A DNA stretch of 8,707 nucleotides from Bacteroidota bacterium (GTDB lineage: Bacteria > Bacteroidota > Bacteroidia > J057): positions 1-8,707 of the forward strand of contig CAUJFT010000370.1 of the NCBI GenBank assembly GCA_963169475.1. Reading direction: 5' to 3'. The notes beneath the pieces are model-generated. The model saw only the letters and a program-made list of their open reading frames with translations, was not told the origin of the DNA and ran no database searches. Shown in pieces: positions 1 through 6,944 of this stretch. Both the position numbers and the translations under genes were made by a program. Position 1 is the first letter of the stretch. Each line of letters starts with the position of its first letter.

Positions 1-25
1 GGGTAGGAACAAGCGTAATCTGCAT
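1..25 (-). CDS. Possible 5' end of a leftward gene (partial)
   Basis: Reading leftward, an ATG at position 25 opens a frame that runs to the window edge without a stop and gives M-Q-I-T-L-V-P-T. The reason to suspect a real start is a TATCTTTG box on the same strand at 48-41, which fits the Bacteroidota TAnnTTTG -7 element. It would place a transcript start about 10 bases before this ATG. No TTG-like -33 element lies at the usual 19-21 base distance. Only eight codons are visible, so no product can be named and the call could easily be chance. Confidence 0.25.
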
Positions 26-40
26 ATTTAATTTTGGGGA

Positions 41-48
41 CAAAGATA
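41..48 (-). promoter_or_regulatory. Candidate Bacteroidota -7 box, leftward
   Basis: The minus strand reads TATCTTTG here, an exact match to TAnnTTTG. It faces the window edge, 15 bases ahead of the candidate ATG at 25. No -33 TTG is visible upstream on that strand, so support comes from one box and its position only. Confidence 0.3.
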
Positions 49-184
49 TAAATAAGTGGTGAATAATTGATAATGTGTACTATAAATTAATTTAACTTGT
101 TTTTTATCAGTAATTTATATCATTCTATACTTAGAGGTAAAAGGTTAAGCATATAAATGCTTATGGTCTTATCTTCTTGGGGGC

Positions 185-214
185 TTGAAAGACTATTTGT
201 TCTTTTGGTATAAT
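185..214 (+). promoter_or_regulatory. Sigma-70-like promoter resemblance
   Basis: TTGAAA at 185-190 and TATAAT at 209-214 are separated by 18 bases, close to the classical proteobacterial -35/-10 pattern. They lie just ahead of the small ORF at 228. The Bacteroidota primary sigma factor prefers TAnnTTTG, so this is either chance in AT-rich DNA or a trace of imported DNA. Confidence 0.2.
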
Positions 215-227
215 TAGATTGAAAACG

Positions 228-389
228 ATGAGAGAAGAGGATTATTTTCATGTACATCAAGTCATCGCCTCAACAATAGACATCGTTCAAGCGGAGGTTG
301 TCTATCGGGCAAGCTCCGCTTGGGGGCTGATGTATGCTACCTTTGGAAACATAGATAAGCGATTCACATCTCTACTCATCAATCACTAG
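228..389 (+). CDS. Doubtful 53-aa hypothetical ORF
   Basis: An ATG-to-TAG frame of 53 codons. It begins M-R-E-E-D-Y-F-H-V-H and contains a stretch A-S-S-A-W-G-L-M-Y-A-T-F-G. It has no signal peptide, no clear membrane segment and no family I recognise. A sigma-70-like TTGAAA/TATAAT pair lies just upstream, but there is no Shine-Dalgarno sequence. Two hairpins that exclude each other sit in its middle, which would be unusual constraints on a coding sequence. A non-coding origin, or a fragment of a decayed gene, is at least as likely as a real small protein. Confidence 0.2.
   Translation: MREEDYFHVHQVIASTIDIVQAEVVYRASSAWGLMYATFGNIDKRFTSLLINH
276..322 (+). other. Two overlapping, mutually exclusive hairpins
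   Basis: ATAGACA (276-282) pairs perfectly with TGTCTAT (299-305). CAAGCGGAG (288-296) pairs perfectly with CTCCGCTTG (314-322). The 5' arm of the second hairpin lies in the loop of the first, and the 3' arm of the first lies in the loop of the second, so they interleave: they could only coexist as a pseudoknot or act as alternative folds. A third small hairpin, CAAGC-TCC-GCTTG (310-322), competes for the last arm. The function is unknown. Confidence 0.4.
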
Positions 390-578
390 CGAAAAGAGAT
401 TTGGTAAGATACTATTTCTTTTATAGAATGTAAAGACCCGTCTCAAAGAGAATAGATAAAACTACAAATTGGAGAAAAGTACAACAGCGAACGCATTTTA
501 TTTATTGAAGTTCTGATGTGCCTAATGGTACGGAAGAACCGATATTTTCTTATCTTTATTGATGTTTTTCCTACTAGA

Positions 579-595
579 ATGGGTTGAGTTTATAC
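579..595 (+). repeat. Short dispersed direct repeat, copy 1
   Basis: The 17 bases ATGGGTTGAGTTTATAC match 16 of 17 bases with 6945-6961 in the same orientation. Each copy sits in an intergenic region that also carries the REP-like repeat. The match is short, so chance cannot be excluded. Confidence 0.35.
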
Positions 596-600
596 AGAGC

Positions 601-630
601 GTGATATTTCGCCTTTGCTTAACATGAGGG
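601..630 (+). repeat. REP-like dispersed repeat, copy 1
   Basis: This 30-base stretch, with core TTTCGC and the end AACATGAGGG, matches the reverse complement of 6847-6876 at 26 of 30 positions. Both copies lie between genes. The shared part resembles, from memory, the CATG(C/T)TGAGCGAA-type dispersed intergenic repeats common in Bacteroidota genomes. This copy looks more degenerate than the second one. The family assignment is inference; the similarity between the two copies is seen directly. Confidence 0.6.
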
Positions 631-760
631 AGACGGAAAAGAAACTCTCTATTCTTGCCCTGTCTCTATATTTTCAAAAATTAATTGTAATATTTAACTT
701 GGGGTAGATACTCATTGAAAAAAATCTTTTATCATTTTAATGGTTTATTAATTAGTATCC

Positions 761-2575
761 ATGGCACAAACATCAAACATGACATTCGGGAAAACATTTC
801 TGGCAAGCCTATTAGCATTTGGAGTAATCGTCTTCGTAGTAATTATACTCTTCGCACTTAGCCTTGTAAGTATGATTGCCTCAGCCGGAAGCGGCTCTTC
901 TAATATCAAAGTAAAGGATAAATCGGTACTTCACATGAAACTTAGCGGCGAAATGGCAGAAAGCGCGCAAGATCCAGAGATAGATTTTGAAAGATTTTTT
1001 CCGGGTGCTGGCGTAAGCAGTAAGGTGGGCTTGTATCAAACAGTTCAGGCGATTCGATATGCTAAAACGGACGAAAGAATAAAGGGTATCTATTTGGATA
1101 TTGATATGGTATTTAGCGGAGGCTGGGCTTCTCTCAAAGCACTTAGAGATGAATTAAATGACTTTAAAAAAAGCGGTAAGTTTGTAGTTTCCTATTCTCA
1201 GGCTTATACCGAGAAAAGCTATTATATTGCAAGCGTAGCAGATAAGATTTACTTATCTCCTTCGGGTATTATGGAATTTAACGGACTAACCTATTCCCCG
1301 ATGTTCTATACTGGCTTATTTGAAAAGTTAGAGATACAGCCCAAAATCTATCGTGTAGGTACTTTTAAATCTGCCGTAGAGCCTTATTTTTTGAAAGAAA
1401 TGAGTGAGGCAAGTGAGCTACAAGTAAAGGCATTTCTGAATGATATATGGGGGCAGTTTGCAGAAGACGTAGCGGCTTCGCGTAAGTTATCTGTAGAAGA
1501 AGTTAATCAGTTAGCAACAAATTTTGTTTTTGGAGATGGATATGCGGCAGCCAAAGCAAAGTTGATTGATAAGGCAGCTTATGAAGATGAAGTGAAAGAC
1601 GAACTAAAAACACTTTGTGGATTGGATATTAAGGATAAAAAAGAAAAACTACGCTTGGTTAAACTCAAAAGCTACCACAAACTTGTGAAGGATAAGAATG
1701 AGGGAGCTAAAAATGAAATTGCCGTAATCGTAGCAGAGGGGCAAATCAATACAGGAAAAAGCGATGACGGCACTATCGGTTCAGCTACACTGATAGACCA
1801 AATCCGTAAGGCGCGGGAAGATGAAAAAGTAAAAGCAGTAGTATTAAGAGTAAATAGCCCAGGAGGAAGTGCTTTGGCTTCTGATGAGATTAACCGTGAA
1901 GTAATGCTTACCAAAGCCGAAAAACCGGTAGTCGTTTCTATGGGAGACCTTGCCGCTTCTGGCGGTTACTATATCTCCGCCCATGCGGATTATATTTTTG
2001 CCGAAAAAAATACAATTACAGGCTCTATTGGGATATTTGGGGTCTTGTTTAATTCCCAAAAATTCATGAACAATAAACTTGGGCTTACTTTTGACGAGGT
2101 AGAAACCCACGAAAATGCAGACTTTATTAATCCAAATTTCCCCTCTAACCCACTTCATGATTCAATCATGCAGCACTACGTTACTAATGGATATGGAAAC
2201 TTCCTGAAAGTGGTACAAACTGGAAGAAAATTTGCCGATACGTTAAGTGTGGACAAAATCGCACAAGGTAGAGTATGGTCTGGGAAAGAAGCATTAAGCA
2301 TAAAACTCATTGACGGGTACGGAAACTTAGACTCTGCTATCGTAAAGGCTTCTAAATTGGCAAACCTTACCGAAAAAGATTACCACATTAATATAATCCC
2401 TAAACCTAAACAGCCCCTAGAAGCCTTATTTGAATCGGGGTCAGATGCAGCTTTCCAAAAAATTACGAAAAATGACCCTCTATATGGAGAGTTAAGAATG
2501 ATTAGAGAGGTAAAGAAGCATTTCCCTAAAAATGGAACTTATGCCTTATTGCCAGCAATGATAGAGATAAAGTAA
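761..2575 (+). CDS. sppA: Signal peptide peptidase SppA, double-domain (67K) type
   Basis: A membrane-bound serine protease that degrades leftover signal peptides after secretion. A hydrophobic segment at about residues 14-40 anchors the N-terminus in the inner membrane. The protein has the two tandem Clp/crotonase-like halves of the long SppA type, and its 604 residues fit that class (E. coli about 618). The N-terminal half carries the general-base lysine in G-T-F-K203-S-A-V-E-P. The C-terminal half carries the nucleophile in A-A-S400-G-G-Y-Y-I-S, preceded by N-S-P-G-G-S (365-370) and followed by T-G-S-I-G-I-F-G. These match the E. coli Lys209/Ser409 dyad, so the enzyme should be active. The ATG at 761 gives a short cytoplasmic lead. 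An ATG at residue 7 is possible, but residues 1-6 do no harm to the model. No Shine-Dalgarno sequence is seen. It appears monocistronic, ended by the hairpin at 2613-2661. Confidence 0.95.
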   Translation: MAQTSNMTFGKTFLASLLAFGVIVFVVIILFALSLVSMIASAGSGSSNIKVKDKSVLHMKLSGEMAESAQDPEIDFERFFPGAGVSSKVGLYQTVQAIRYAKTDERIKGIYLDIDMVFSGGWASLKALRDELNDFKKSGKFVVSYSQAYTEKSYYIASVADKIYLSPSGIMEFNGLTYSPMFYTGLFEKLEIQPKIYRVGTFKSAVEPYFLKEMSEASELQVKAFLNDIWGQFAEDVAASRKLSVEEVNQLATNFVFGDGYAAAKAKLIDKAAYEDEVKDELKTLCGLDIKDKKEKLRLVKLKSYHKLVKDKNEGAKNEIAVIVAEGQINTGKSDDGTIGSATLIDQIRKAREDEKVKAVVLRVNSPGGSALASDEINREVMLTKAEKPVVVSMGDLAASGGYYISAHADYIFAEKNTITGSIGIFGVLFNSQKFMNNKLGLTFDEVETHENADFINPNFPSNPLHDSIMQHYVTNGYGNFLKVVQTGRKFADTLSVDKIAQGRVWSGKEALSIKLIDGYGNLDSAIVKASKLANLTEKDYHINIIPKPKQPLEALFESGSDAAFQKITKNDPLYGELRMIREVKKHFPKNGTYALLPAMIEIK

Positions 2576-2612
2576 ATCGTTTCTACTAAATAGTAATACT
2601 TTAATCCTTATT

Positions 2613-2661
2613 ATAATTTGCCCCTATTATTAGTATATCTCTAATAGTAGGGGCAAATTAT
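2613..2661 (+). terminator. Rho-independent terminator after sppA
   Basis: Two 21-base arms (2613-2633 and 2641-2661) pair fully apart from one G-T wobble, around the 7-base loop TATATCT. The inner part contains the GCCCCTA/TAGGGGC core. A T-rich tail, TTTTGATTTT, overlaps and follows the 3' arm. It starts 38 bases after the sppA stop and isolates sppA from the next operon. Confidence 0.9.
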
Positions 2662-2701
2662 TTTGATTTTATAAGCGATTAAAGGCTTCTCTTCCACTAT
2701 T

Positions 2702-2734
2702 TTTGCTAATAATAGAATAAAACTACTATATTTG
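2702..2734 (+). promoter_or_regulatory. Bacteroidota-type promoter of the SPFH-NAD kinase operon
   Basis: A TTTG -33 element (2702-2705) and a TATATTTG -7 box (2727-2734) are separated by 21 bases, fitting the Bacteroidota primary sigma consensus. Transcription should start near 2740, which leaves a leader of about 55 bases before the ATG at 2795. Confidence 0.75.
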
Positions 2735-2794
2735 TGGTGAGTTGCTTTTAATTTTCTCTTTATCAACGACAATAAACCTTAATCTAAATATAAT

Positions 2795-3799
2795 ATGCTT
2801 GGAATTAGACACATAAAGTTTGACTCGATGACCTATGTCATACATTATAGTAGCGGGAAGGTATCTAAAGAAGGGAGGGGACTATCGTTTTTCTATTTTG
2901 CACCGAGTAGCTCTATTGCTGCGATTCCCTTAGGGAGTAATGACCTTCCGTTTATATTTACAGATGTAACAAGTGATTATCAGAGCGTTACGATTCAGGG
3001 GCAAATCAGCTATAAGGTTATTCAGCCGAAGGTGCTTGCAGATGTTCTTGATTTCACGGTAAACGAAAAAGGAGAGTACAAAAAAAACGACATCGAAAAA
3101 CTCAATCAACGAATCATCAATGAAGCCCAAACCTCAACCGCCTCTTTTATTCACGGAGCTGGACTAAAAGATGCACTAAGGGCAGCCAAAATCCTCGAAC
3201 AAAAAATAAAAGAGGGATTAAGCGGGTCTCAAGCGGTAGGAATGTTAGGGATAGAAATTCTTGGTACAAGTGTGCTTGCAGTAAGAGCCGCGCCAGAAAT
3301 GACAAGGGCACTGGAAACCCAAACCCGCGAAAAATTGCAACAAGAAGCAGACCATGCCATTTATGAAAGAAGAAATTTTGCGGTGGAGCAAGAAAGAAGA
3401 ATCAAGGAAAGTGAACTTAATACTGAAATCGCAGTGGAGGAAAAGAAAAAACAAATTGCAGAAAAACAAATGGAAAGTAACGTGCAGAAATCTGAAAATG
3501 ATAGAAAATTAAGAGAAATGCAGATAGAAGCCGATATTTCTATAGAAAACCAAAAAAGACAATTGATAGAACTCCAAACTACAAACAAAAAGCAAGAGGC
3601 AGAAACACAAGGATTTGTGATAGAAACTACCCTAAAACCATACCGCGAAATAGATTGGAGAACGCTTGTCGCCTTAAACAATAATCCTGACCCGAAATTT
3701 AATATTGCGCTTGCGTTCAGATTATTAGCTGAAAATGCCGAAAAAATCGGAAATGTAAATATCTCTCCAGAACTCTTGGAGACGATTCTTAAGAGATAA
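2795..3799 (+). CDS. SPFH/band 7 domain protein with coiled coil
   Basis: A 334-residue protein of the stomatin/prohibitin/flotillin (SPFH, band 7) superfamily. The SPFH-like region spans about residues 5-185, including V-T-I-Q-G-Q-I-S-Y-K-V (65-75) and a G-I-E-I-L-G-T-S-V-L-A-V-R-A segment (152-165) typical of the end of the domain. A highly charged region rich in Glu, Lys and Gln (about 170-275) is predicted to form a long coiled coil. A compact tail follows (about 285-334, with D-W-R-T-L and I-S-P-E-L-L-E). Unlike stomatins it has no N-terminal membrane segment or signal peptide, so it is probably cytosolic or only peripherally attached. SPFH proteins typically build large ring or cage scaffolds. 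It lies 6 bp before an NAD kinase-like gene, so the two are probably translated from one message and may act together. Its precise function is unknown. Confidence 0.85.
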   Translation: MLGIRHIKFDSMTYVIHYSSGKVSKEGRGLSFFYFAPSSSIAAIPLGSNDLPFIFTDVTSDYQSVTIQGQISYKVIQPKVLADVLDFTVNEKGEYKKNDIEKLNQRIINEAQTSTASFIHGAGLKDALRAAKILEQKIKEGLSGSQAVGMLGIEILGTSVLAVRAAPEMTRALETQTREKLQQEADHAIYERRNFAVEQERRIKESELNTEIAVEEKKKQIAEKQMESNVQKSENDRKLREMQIEADISIENQKRQLIELQTTNKKQEAETQGFVIETTLKPYREIDWRTLVALNNNPDPKFNIALAFRLLAENAEKIGNVNISPELLETILKR

Positions 3800-3805
3800 A
3801 ATCCT

Positions 3806-4762
3806 ATGCGAGCCGAATACGCCATCATCGTAAAAAACCAAACGCGATTAGAAATCCTCATTGAACGATTTAATACCAAAGCCCAAGCGCGGTTTTATAT
3901 TGAAAGTGTAGGAGGAAGTTTTTCGGATTACGAAGCCGAACACGAAATTTTTCAGCAAGCCCTTCTTGACTTGCAACGCCAACTTTCTGTGATACTAAAA
4001 TATAAGATTGTAGAACGAAAATTTGTCCCCTCTTTTATTTTTTCGGAAAAACAAGTCATCTTCGTCATCGGACAAGATGGGCTTGTTGCCAATACGGCAA
4101 AGTATGCCGGAAATACGCCGATTATTGCAATAAACCCCGACAAAAAAAGATACGATGGGATTTTATTACCTTTCGATACCCATAGTTTTCAGCTTGTTTT
4201 AGAAAAATACCTACTTGGAAAAGCCCTTATTAAGGAGACCTATTTTGCCGAAGCCCGCCTCAATGACGGACAACGCCTATTAGGTTTTAATGATTTATTT
4301 ATCGGAGCAAGTTCTCATATTTCCGCACGGTATAAAATCCAATTTGAAAACAAAGTAGAAGAGCATTCTTCTAGCGGGCTAATTGTCTCCACTCAAGCAG
4401 GGAGTACAGGCTGGATGAGTTCTATTTTTAATATGACTACAGGGTTACTCCTGCCACCACCATCAACCCGAAGTGTCTCGAAACACGAAAAAAAAGATTC
4501 GCCTATTTCAGTGGATATTCCCGTCCTTTCGCCCGAAGAATTATTATTTGTAGTGCGCGAACCCTTCGCAAGCGTAAGAACCCAAACAGGAATCGTAAGT
4601 GGAAAATTAAACTCCAATATTAGTTTAAGGGTTGAGTCGCTTATGCCGGCAGGAGGGGTAATTTTTAGTGATGGAATTGAAAAAGATTTTATGAACTTTA
4701 ATAGTGGAGCAATTGCTACAATTGGTCTTGCCAAAGAAAAAGCCCGATTAATTATAGGTTAG
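3806..4762 (+). CDS. NAD kinase family protein, NADK2-like and divergent
   Basis: A 318-residue member of the ATP-NAD kinase superfamily, whose known members phosphorylate NAD(H) to NADP(H). The nucleotide-binding loop is G89-Q-D91-G92-L-V-A-N-T-A in place of the usual GGDG; the catalytic-type Asp is kept. Next comes an A-I-N-P-D-K-K-R-Y-D-G-I-L-L-P-F segment (108-123), where classical bacterial enzymes have N-x-G-x-L-G-F-L. The N-E substrate motif is N162-D163, and the glycine-rich loop S-G-L-I-V-S-T-Q-A-G-S-T-G-W (190-203) replaces D-G-(L/I)-x-x-S-T-P-T-G-S-T-A-Y. The N-terminal T-R-L-E...G-S-F-S-D-Y-E-A-E-H and the C-terminal R-E-P-F and F-N-S-G-A-I-A resemble what I recall of human mitochondrial NADK2 better than E. 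coli NadK. Such proteins are often labelled 'sugar kinase'. It is the second gene of the SPFH operon. The substrate is uncertain. Confidence 0.8.
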   Translation: MRAEYAIIVKNQTRLEILIERFNTKAQARFYIESVGGSFSDYEAEHEIFQQALLDLQRQLSVILKYKIVERKFVPSFIFSEKQVIFVIGQDGLVANTAKYAGNTPIIAINPDKKRYDGILLPFDTHSFQLVLEKYLLGKALIKETYFAEARLNDGQRLLGFNDLFIGASSHISARYKIQFENKVEEHSSSGLIVSTQAGSTGWMSSIFNMTTGLLLPPPSTRSVSKHEKKDSPISVDIPVLSPEELLFVVREPFASVRTQTGIVSGKLNSNISLRVESLMPAGGVIFSDGIEKDFMNFNSGAIATIGLAKEKARLIIG

Positions 4763-4885
4763 CCTTTAAATATATTTTATTCCCCATTTCCCTTACAAAA
4801 TTTTATTTCTTTACGTTTTTTAACCCACTTGTACTCTTTCACAATAAGAGATTAAAATACTTGAATTTATATACCATACCCAACC

Positions 4886-4915
4886 ATAGAGGAGACATCT
4901 TACGTCTTTCTCTAT
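4886..4915. other. Imperfect hairpin between operon and secreted-protein gene
   Basis: ATAGAG-G-AGAC (4886-4896) pairs with GTCT-TT-CTCTAT (4904-4915) around the loop ATCTTAC, with one wobble pair and one bulge. No T-tract follows, so it is a poor intrinsic terminator, although no better one is seen after the operon. Its form recalls dispersed GAGACGCAAGAT-type hairpin repeats that I remember from Bacteroidota intergenic regions; that link is a guess. The rest of 4763-5020 is AT-rich and shows only a weak AATCTTTG (-7-like) at 4969-4976. Confidence 0.4.
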
Positions 4916-5020
4916 ATTAGAAAATTTGTATCTCTAAAAAAATAATGTAGCCCTCCCTTATTGCAAATAATCTTTGTTTAGAAGTACAGTTAAAAACTAA
5001 TCATTCATAACTACTTATAT

Positions 5021-6793
5021 ATGAAAAAGAAAAATTTTATCTTGGGTTTAATTCTTTGCTGCTTTTATACTTCAGGGCTTGCCGCCGATTATCGTAGCCT
5101 CTATGAAAAATTAAAAGAGGTAAATGCGCAATGGACATTACAAACAGATATACCCAATCAGGTCTATACTTTACCCCCCATCTCTAATGAAAAACAAGCA
5201 ATTGTTACCCATCTGCAATGGGTAAGTGCTATCTTAAAGGCACGCCCGGTCCCCCTATTAAACCCTCAACAGCGTAAAAATAGATTACATTGTATCGAAA
5301 TGTTAGAAGCGTATGCTAAAGTAGGGATATTCCCCATAAATACTTATTTGCCTTTCCGTAACCCCATTTTTATAGATAAAGAAAACACATTTTGTGCTGT
5401 AGGCTTCTTAGTAAAAGAAACAGGTTTTGAGTCCGTATCGAGAGATATTTCTCAAAATCAAAACTTTGCATACGTATATGAAATTAAGAGCGACGCATTA
5501 TTACAATGGGCAGAAACCTACGGCTTCTCTCTCTCGGAGCTTGCATGGATTCAACCCGGTTACCCTCCGGCTCATCCTACAGTAGGGTTAAATAATGGAA
5601 CGGGAACTACCGTTTATGACCTTCTTCCTATGCCAAATGCTATGGCTCCCCTACTTGCCGTAGGAAGTTTTACGGATAAAAGTTTGCTGTGGACATCGGG
5701 AGCAGTGGGATACGATTGGCTACAAATGGCTAATATCACGGGAGGGAATGTGTATGCTACCACAATACTAAACCCCGAAACGCCTATTATTGGAGGCGAT
5801 TTCACAGAAATTAGTGGCTTTCCCGTCTCAAATATAGCAATGCTCGCACCTACAGGTTCTGGGTTTCTCCCGATGGGTAGCCTCAACGGCACAGTTTTAG
5901 ACCTTATCGTATATAAAAATGAAGTATATGCCGCAGGAACTTTTGGATTAGCAAAGTGGGACGGTGCTTCTACATGGACTCCCGTATTTACTCCATCTTC
6001 CGGTACTGTCCATACCCTTCACGTATGGGAAAATGACCTTTATATTGGGGGAGATTTTTATGAAAATAATTATCATAACATTATTCGGTATGACGGAACA
6101 CTTCACCCCTTAGGTAATGGACTTACAAATCCCGTCTATGCAATTTCAGACTTTAAGAATATACTCTTTGCCGGTGGGAAATTTAATCCAGACGGGCAAG
6201 GCGATTACCTTTGGAAATTTGAAAATGCTCAATGGACTTCTGTCTCCGAATTACTCACAGGAAATGCCATTTATAGCCTGAAAAATATCCATGATTCCGT
6301 TATGTTCATAGGCGGAGACTTCAATTATTTTCCGTTGATGGGAAATTGGGGAGTAAACCTCGCAGTTATCCAGGAGTCTGCCGGATATTTTTACATGAAT
6401 GGAAGCGAAGCCCTCAATGGCTCTGTAAGATGTATTCAATATATCGATGGGGAACTATACCTTGGAGGAGCGTTCACAAGCAACGGAGTAACTACCAACC
6501 TCAATGGAATCGGGAAGTTTGACTACACTACCTTGGGAATTGACCCAATATCCCAAACGGGCAAGCTGTTTCCTAATCCTGCCACTCAATTACTTCATTT
6601 TTCTTCTCAAAATGAGCTTGGAAATAATTTTAAGGTTGTAATCAGCAATCTAATCGGCGAAAAGATATATGAACAAACCGAACTGAAAGAATATGAAGTG
6701 CAAATTCCTATTACTACGCTAACACCCGGAATTTATCTATTTACGGCAATCGGAGGGAATAAAGTATTCACCGAGAAATTTGTCAAACAATAG
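5021..6793 (+). CDS. Secreted T9SS-sorted protein with beta-propeller-like repeats
   Basis: A 590-residue exported protein. Residues 1 to about 22 form a Sec signal peptide (M-K-K-K, hydrophobic core, cleavage near G-L-A-A). Residues about 60-183 form a conserved extracellular N-terminal domain with H90-C91-I-E-M-L-E-A-Y, F-P-I-N, I-F-I-D and C125-A-V-G-F-L-V, ending L-S-E-L-A-W-I-Q-P-G-Y-P; similar domains occur in Bacteroidota and Myxococcota secreted proteins. About 195-510 hold repeated blades with the signature (A/G)-G-x-F (for example G-G-D-F, A-G-T-F, G-G-K-F, G-G-A-F), consistent with a beta-propeller. From L-F-P-N-P (516) to the end is a type A type IX sorting domain with T-P-G-I-Y-L-F and a Lys-rich terminus, which directs outer-membrane passage and surface anchoring or release. 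No enzyme active site was recognised; adhesion or ligand binding is possible. The ATG at 5021 is the only start that gives the signal peptide. Confidence 0.85.
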   Translation: MKKKNFILGLILCCFYTSGLAADYRSLYEKLKEVNAQWTLQTDIPNQVYTLPPISNEKQAIVTHLQWVSAILKARPVPLLNPQQRKNRLHCIEMLEAYAKVGIFPINTYLPFRNPIFIDKENTFCAVGFLVKETGFESVSRDISQNQNFAYVYEIKSDALLQWAETYGFSLSELAWIQPGYPPAHPTVGLNNGTGTTVYDLLPMPNAMAPLLAVGSFTDKSLLWTSGAVGYDWLQMANITGGNVYATTILNPETPIIGGDFTEISGFPVSNIAMLAPTGSGFLPMGSLNGTVLDLIVYKNEVYAAGTFGLAKWDGASTWTPVFTPSSGTVHTLHVWENDLYIGGDFYENNYHNIIRYDGTLHPLGNGLTNPVYAISDFKNILFAGGKFNPDGQGDYLWKFENAQWTSVSELLTGNAIYSLKNIHDSVMFIGGDFNYFPLMGNWGVNLAVIQESAGYFYMNGSEALNGSVRCIQYIDGELYLGGAFTSNGVTTNLNGIGKFDYTTLGIDPISQTGKLFPNPATQLLHFSSQNELGNNFKVVISNLIGEKIYEQTELKEYEVQIPITTLTPGIYLFTAIGGNKVFTEKFVKQ

Positions 6794-6795
6794 GC

Positions 6796-6821
6796 ATACA
6801 TTTATAATTATGTAAATGTGT
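6796..6821 (+). terminator. Weak AT-rich hairpin after the secreted-protein gene
   Basis: ATACATTTA (6796-6804) pairs with TAAATGTGT (6813-6821), with one wobble, around an 8-base loop, three bases after the stop codon. There is no GC core and no T-tract directly after it, so terminator function is doubtful; its position is the main argument. Confidence 0.35.
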
Positions 6822-6846
6822 AGAATCGACATTTTATATAACTCTC

Positions 6847-6876
6847 CCCTCATGTTGAGCGAATGCGAAACATCAC
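6847..6876 (-). repeat. REP-like dispersed repeat, copy 2 (inverted)
   Basis: The reverse complement of this 30-base stretch matches 601-630 at 26 of 30 positions. On the + strand it reads CATGTTGAGCGAATGCGAAA in its core, with the inverted elements TTGAGCGAA/TGCGAAAC typical, as I recall, of dispersed intergenic repeats in Bacteroidota. It lies between convergently spaced single genes and does not extend into either. Confidence 0.6.
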
Positions 6877-6944
6877 ACTGCTTTCCCTTAACAATGACCA
6901 CTACGCCCTATCAGTATTTACTCATTCCTTCAGTGCTAAATTAC

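Larger units (their letters stand above)
49..760. other. Long intergenic region upstream of sppA
   Basis: About 700 bases without a convincing gene. Seen inside it are a 53-codon ORF (228-389), two overlapping hairpins (276-322), an isolated TACCTTTG at 338-345 that matches the Bacteroidota -7 box but lies over 400 bases from sppA, a short direct repeat (579-595) and a REP-like repeat (601-630). Many stop codons occur in all frames. No tRNA, tmRNA or other RNA family was recognised. No clear TAnnTTTG box lies just upstream of sppA; the nearest resemblance is TAACTTGG near 696, with one mismatch. The region may be decayed accessory DNA or a repeat-bearing spacer. Confidence 0.6.

Noticed and set aside
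323..345. GGGGGCTGAT resembles the 5' end of tmRNA (GGGGCTGATTC)
   Set aside because: The match ends after ten bases. No tRNA-like 3' end, tag-peptide frame or CCA follows within the region.
1672..2158. Minus-strand frames inside sppA
   Set aside because: They overlap the catalytic part of a well-conserved sppA and show no domain or start signal of their own.
2613..2661. The long palindrome after sppA as a mobile-element end
   Set aside because: Its position directly after a stop codon, small loop and T-rich tail are fully explained by a terminator, and no target-site duplication was seen.
3361..3879. 172-codon minus-strand frame opposite the SPFH and kinase genes
   Set aside because: It lies antisense to the coiled-coil coding region, whose Glu/Lys-rich codons yield long Ser/Phe-rich reverse frames. 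The + strand genes have clear families.
4968..4976. TAATCTTTG upstream of the secreted-protein gene as a promoter
   Set aside because: The spacing between TA and TTTG is three bases rather than two, and no -33 element was seen; kept only as a weak remark.
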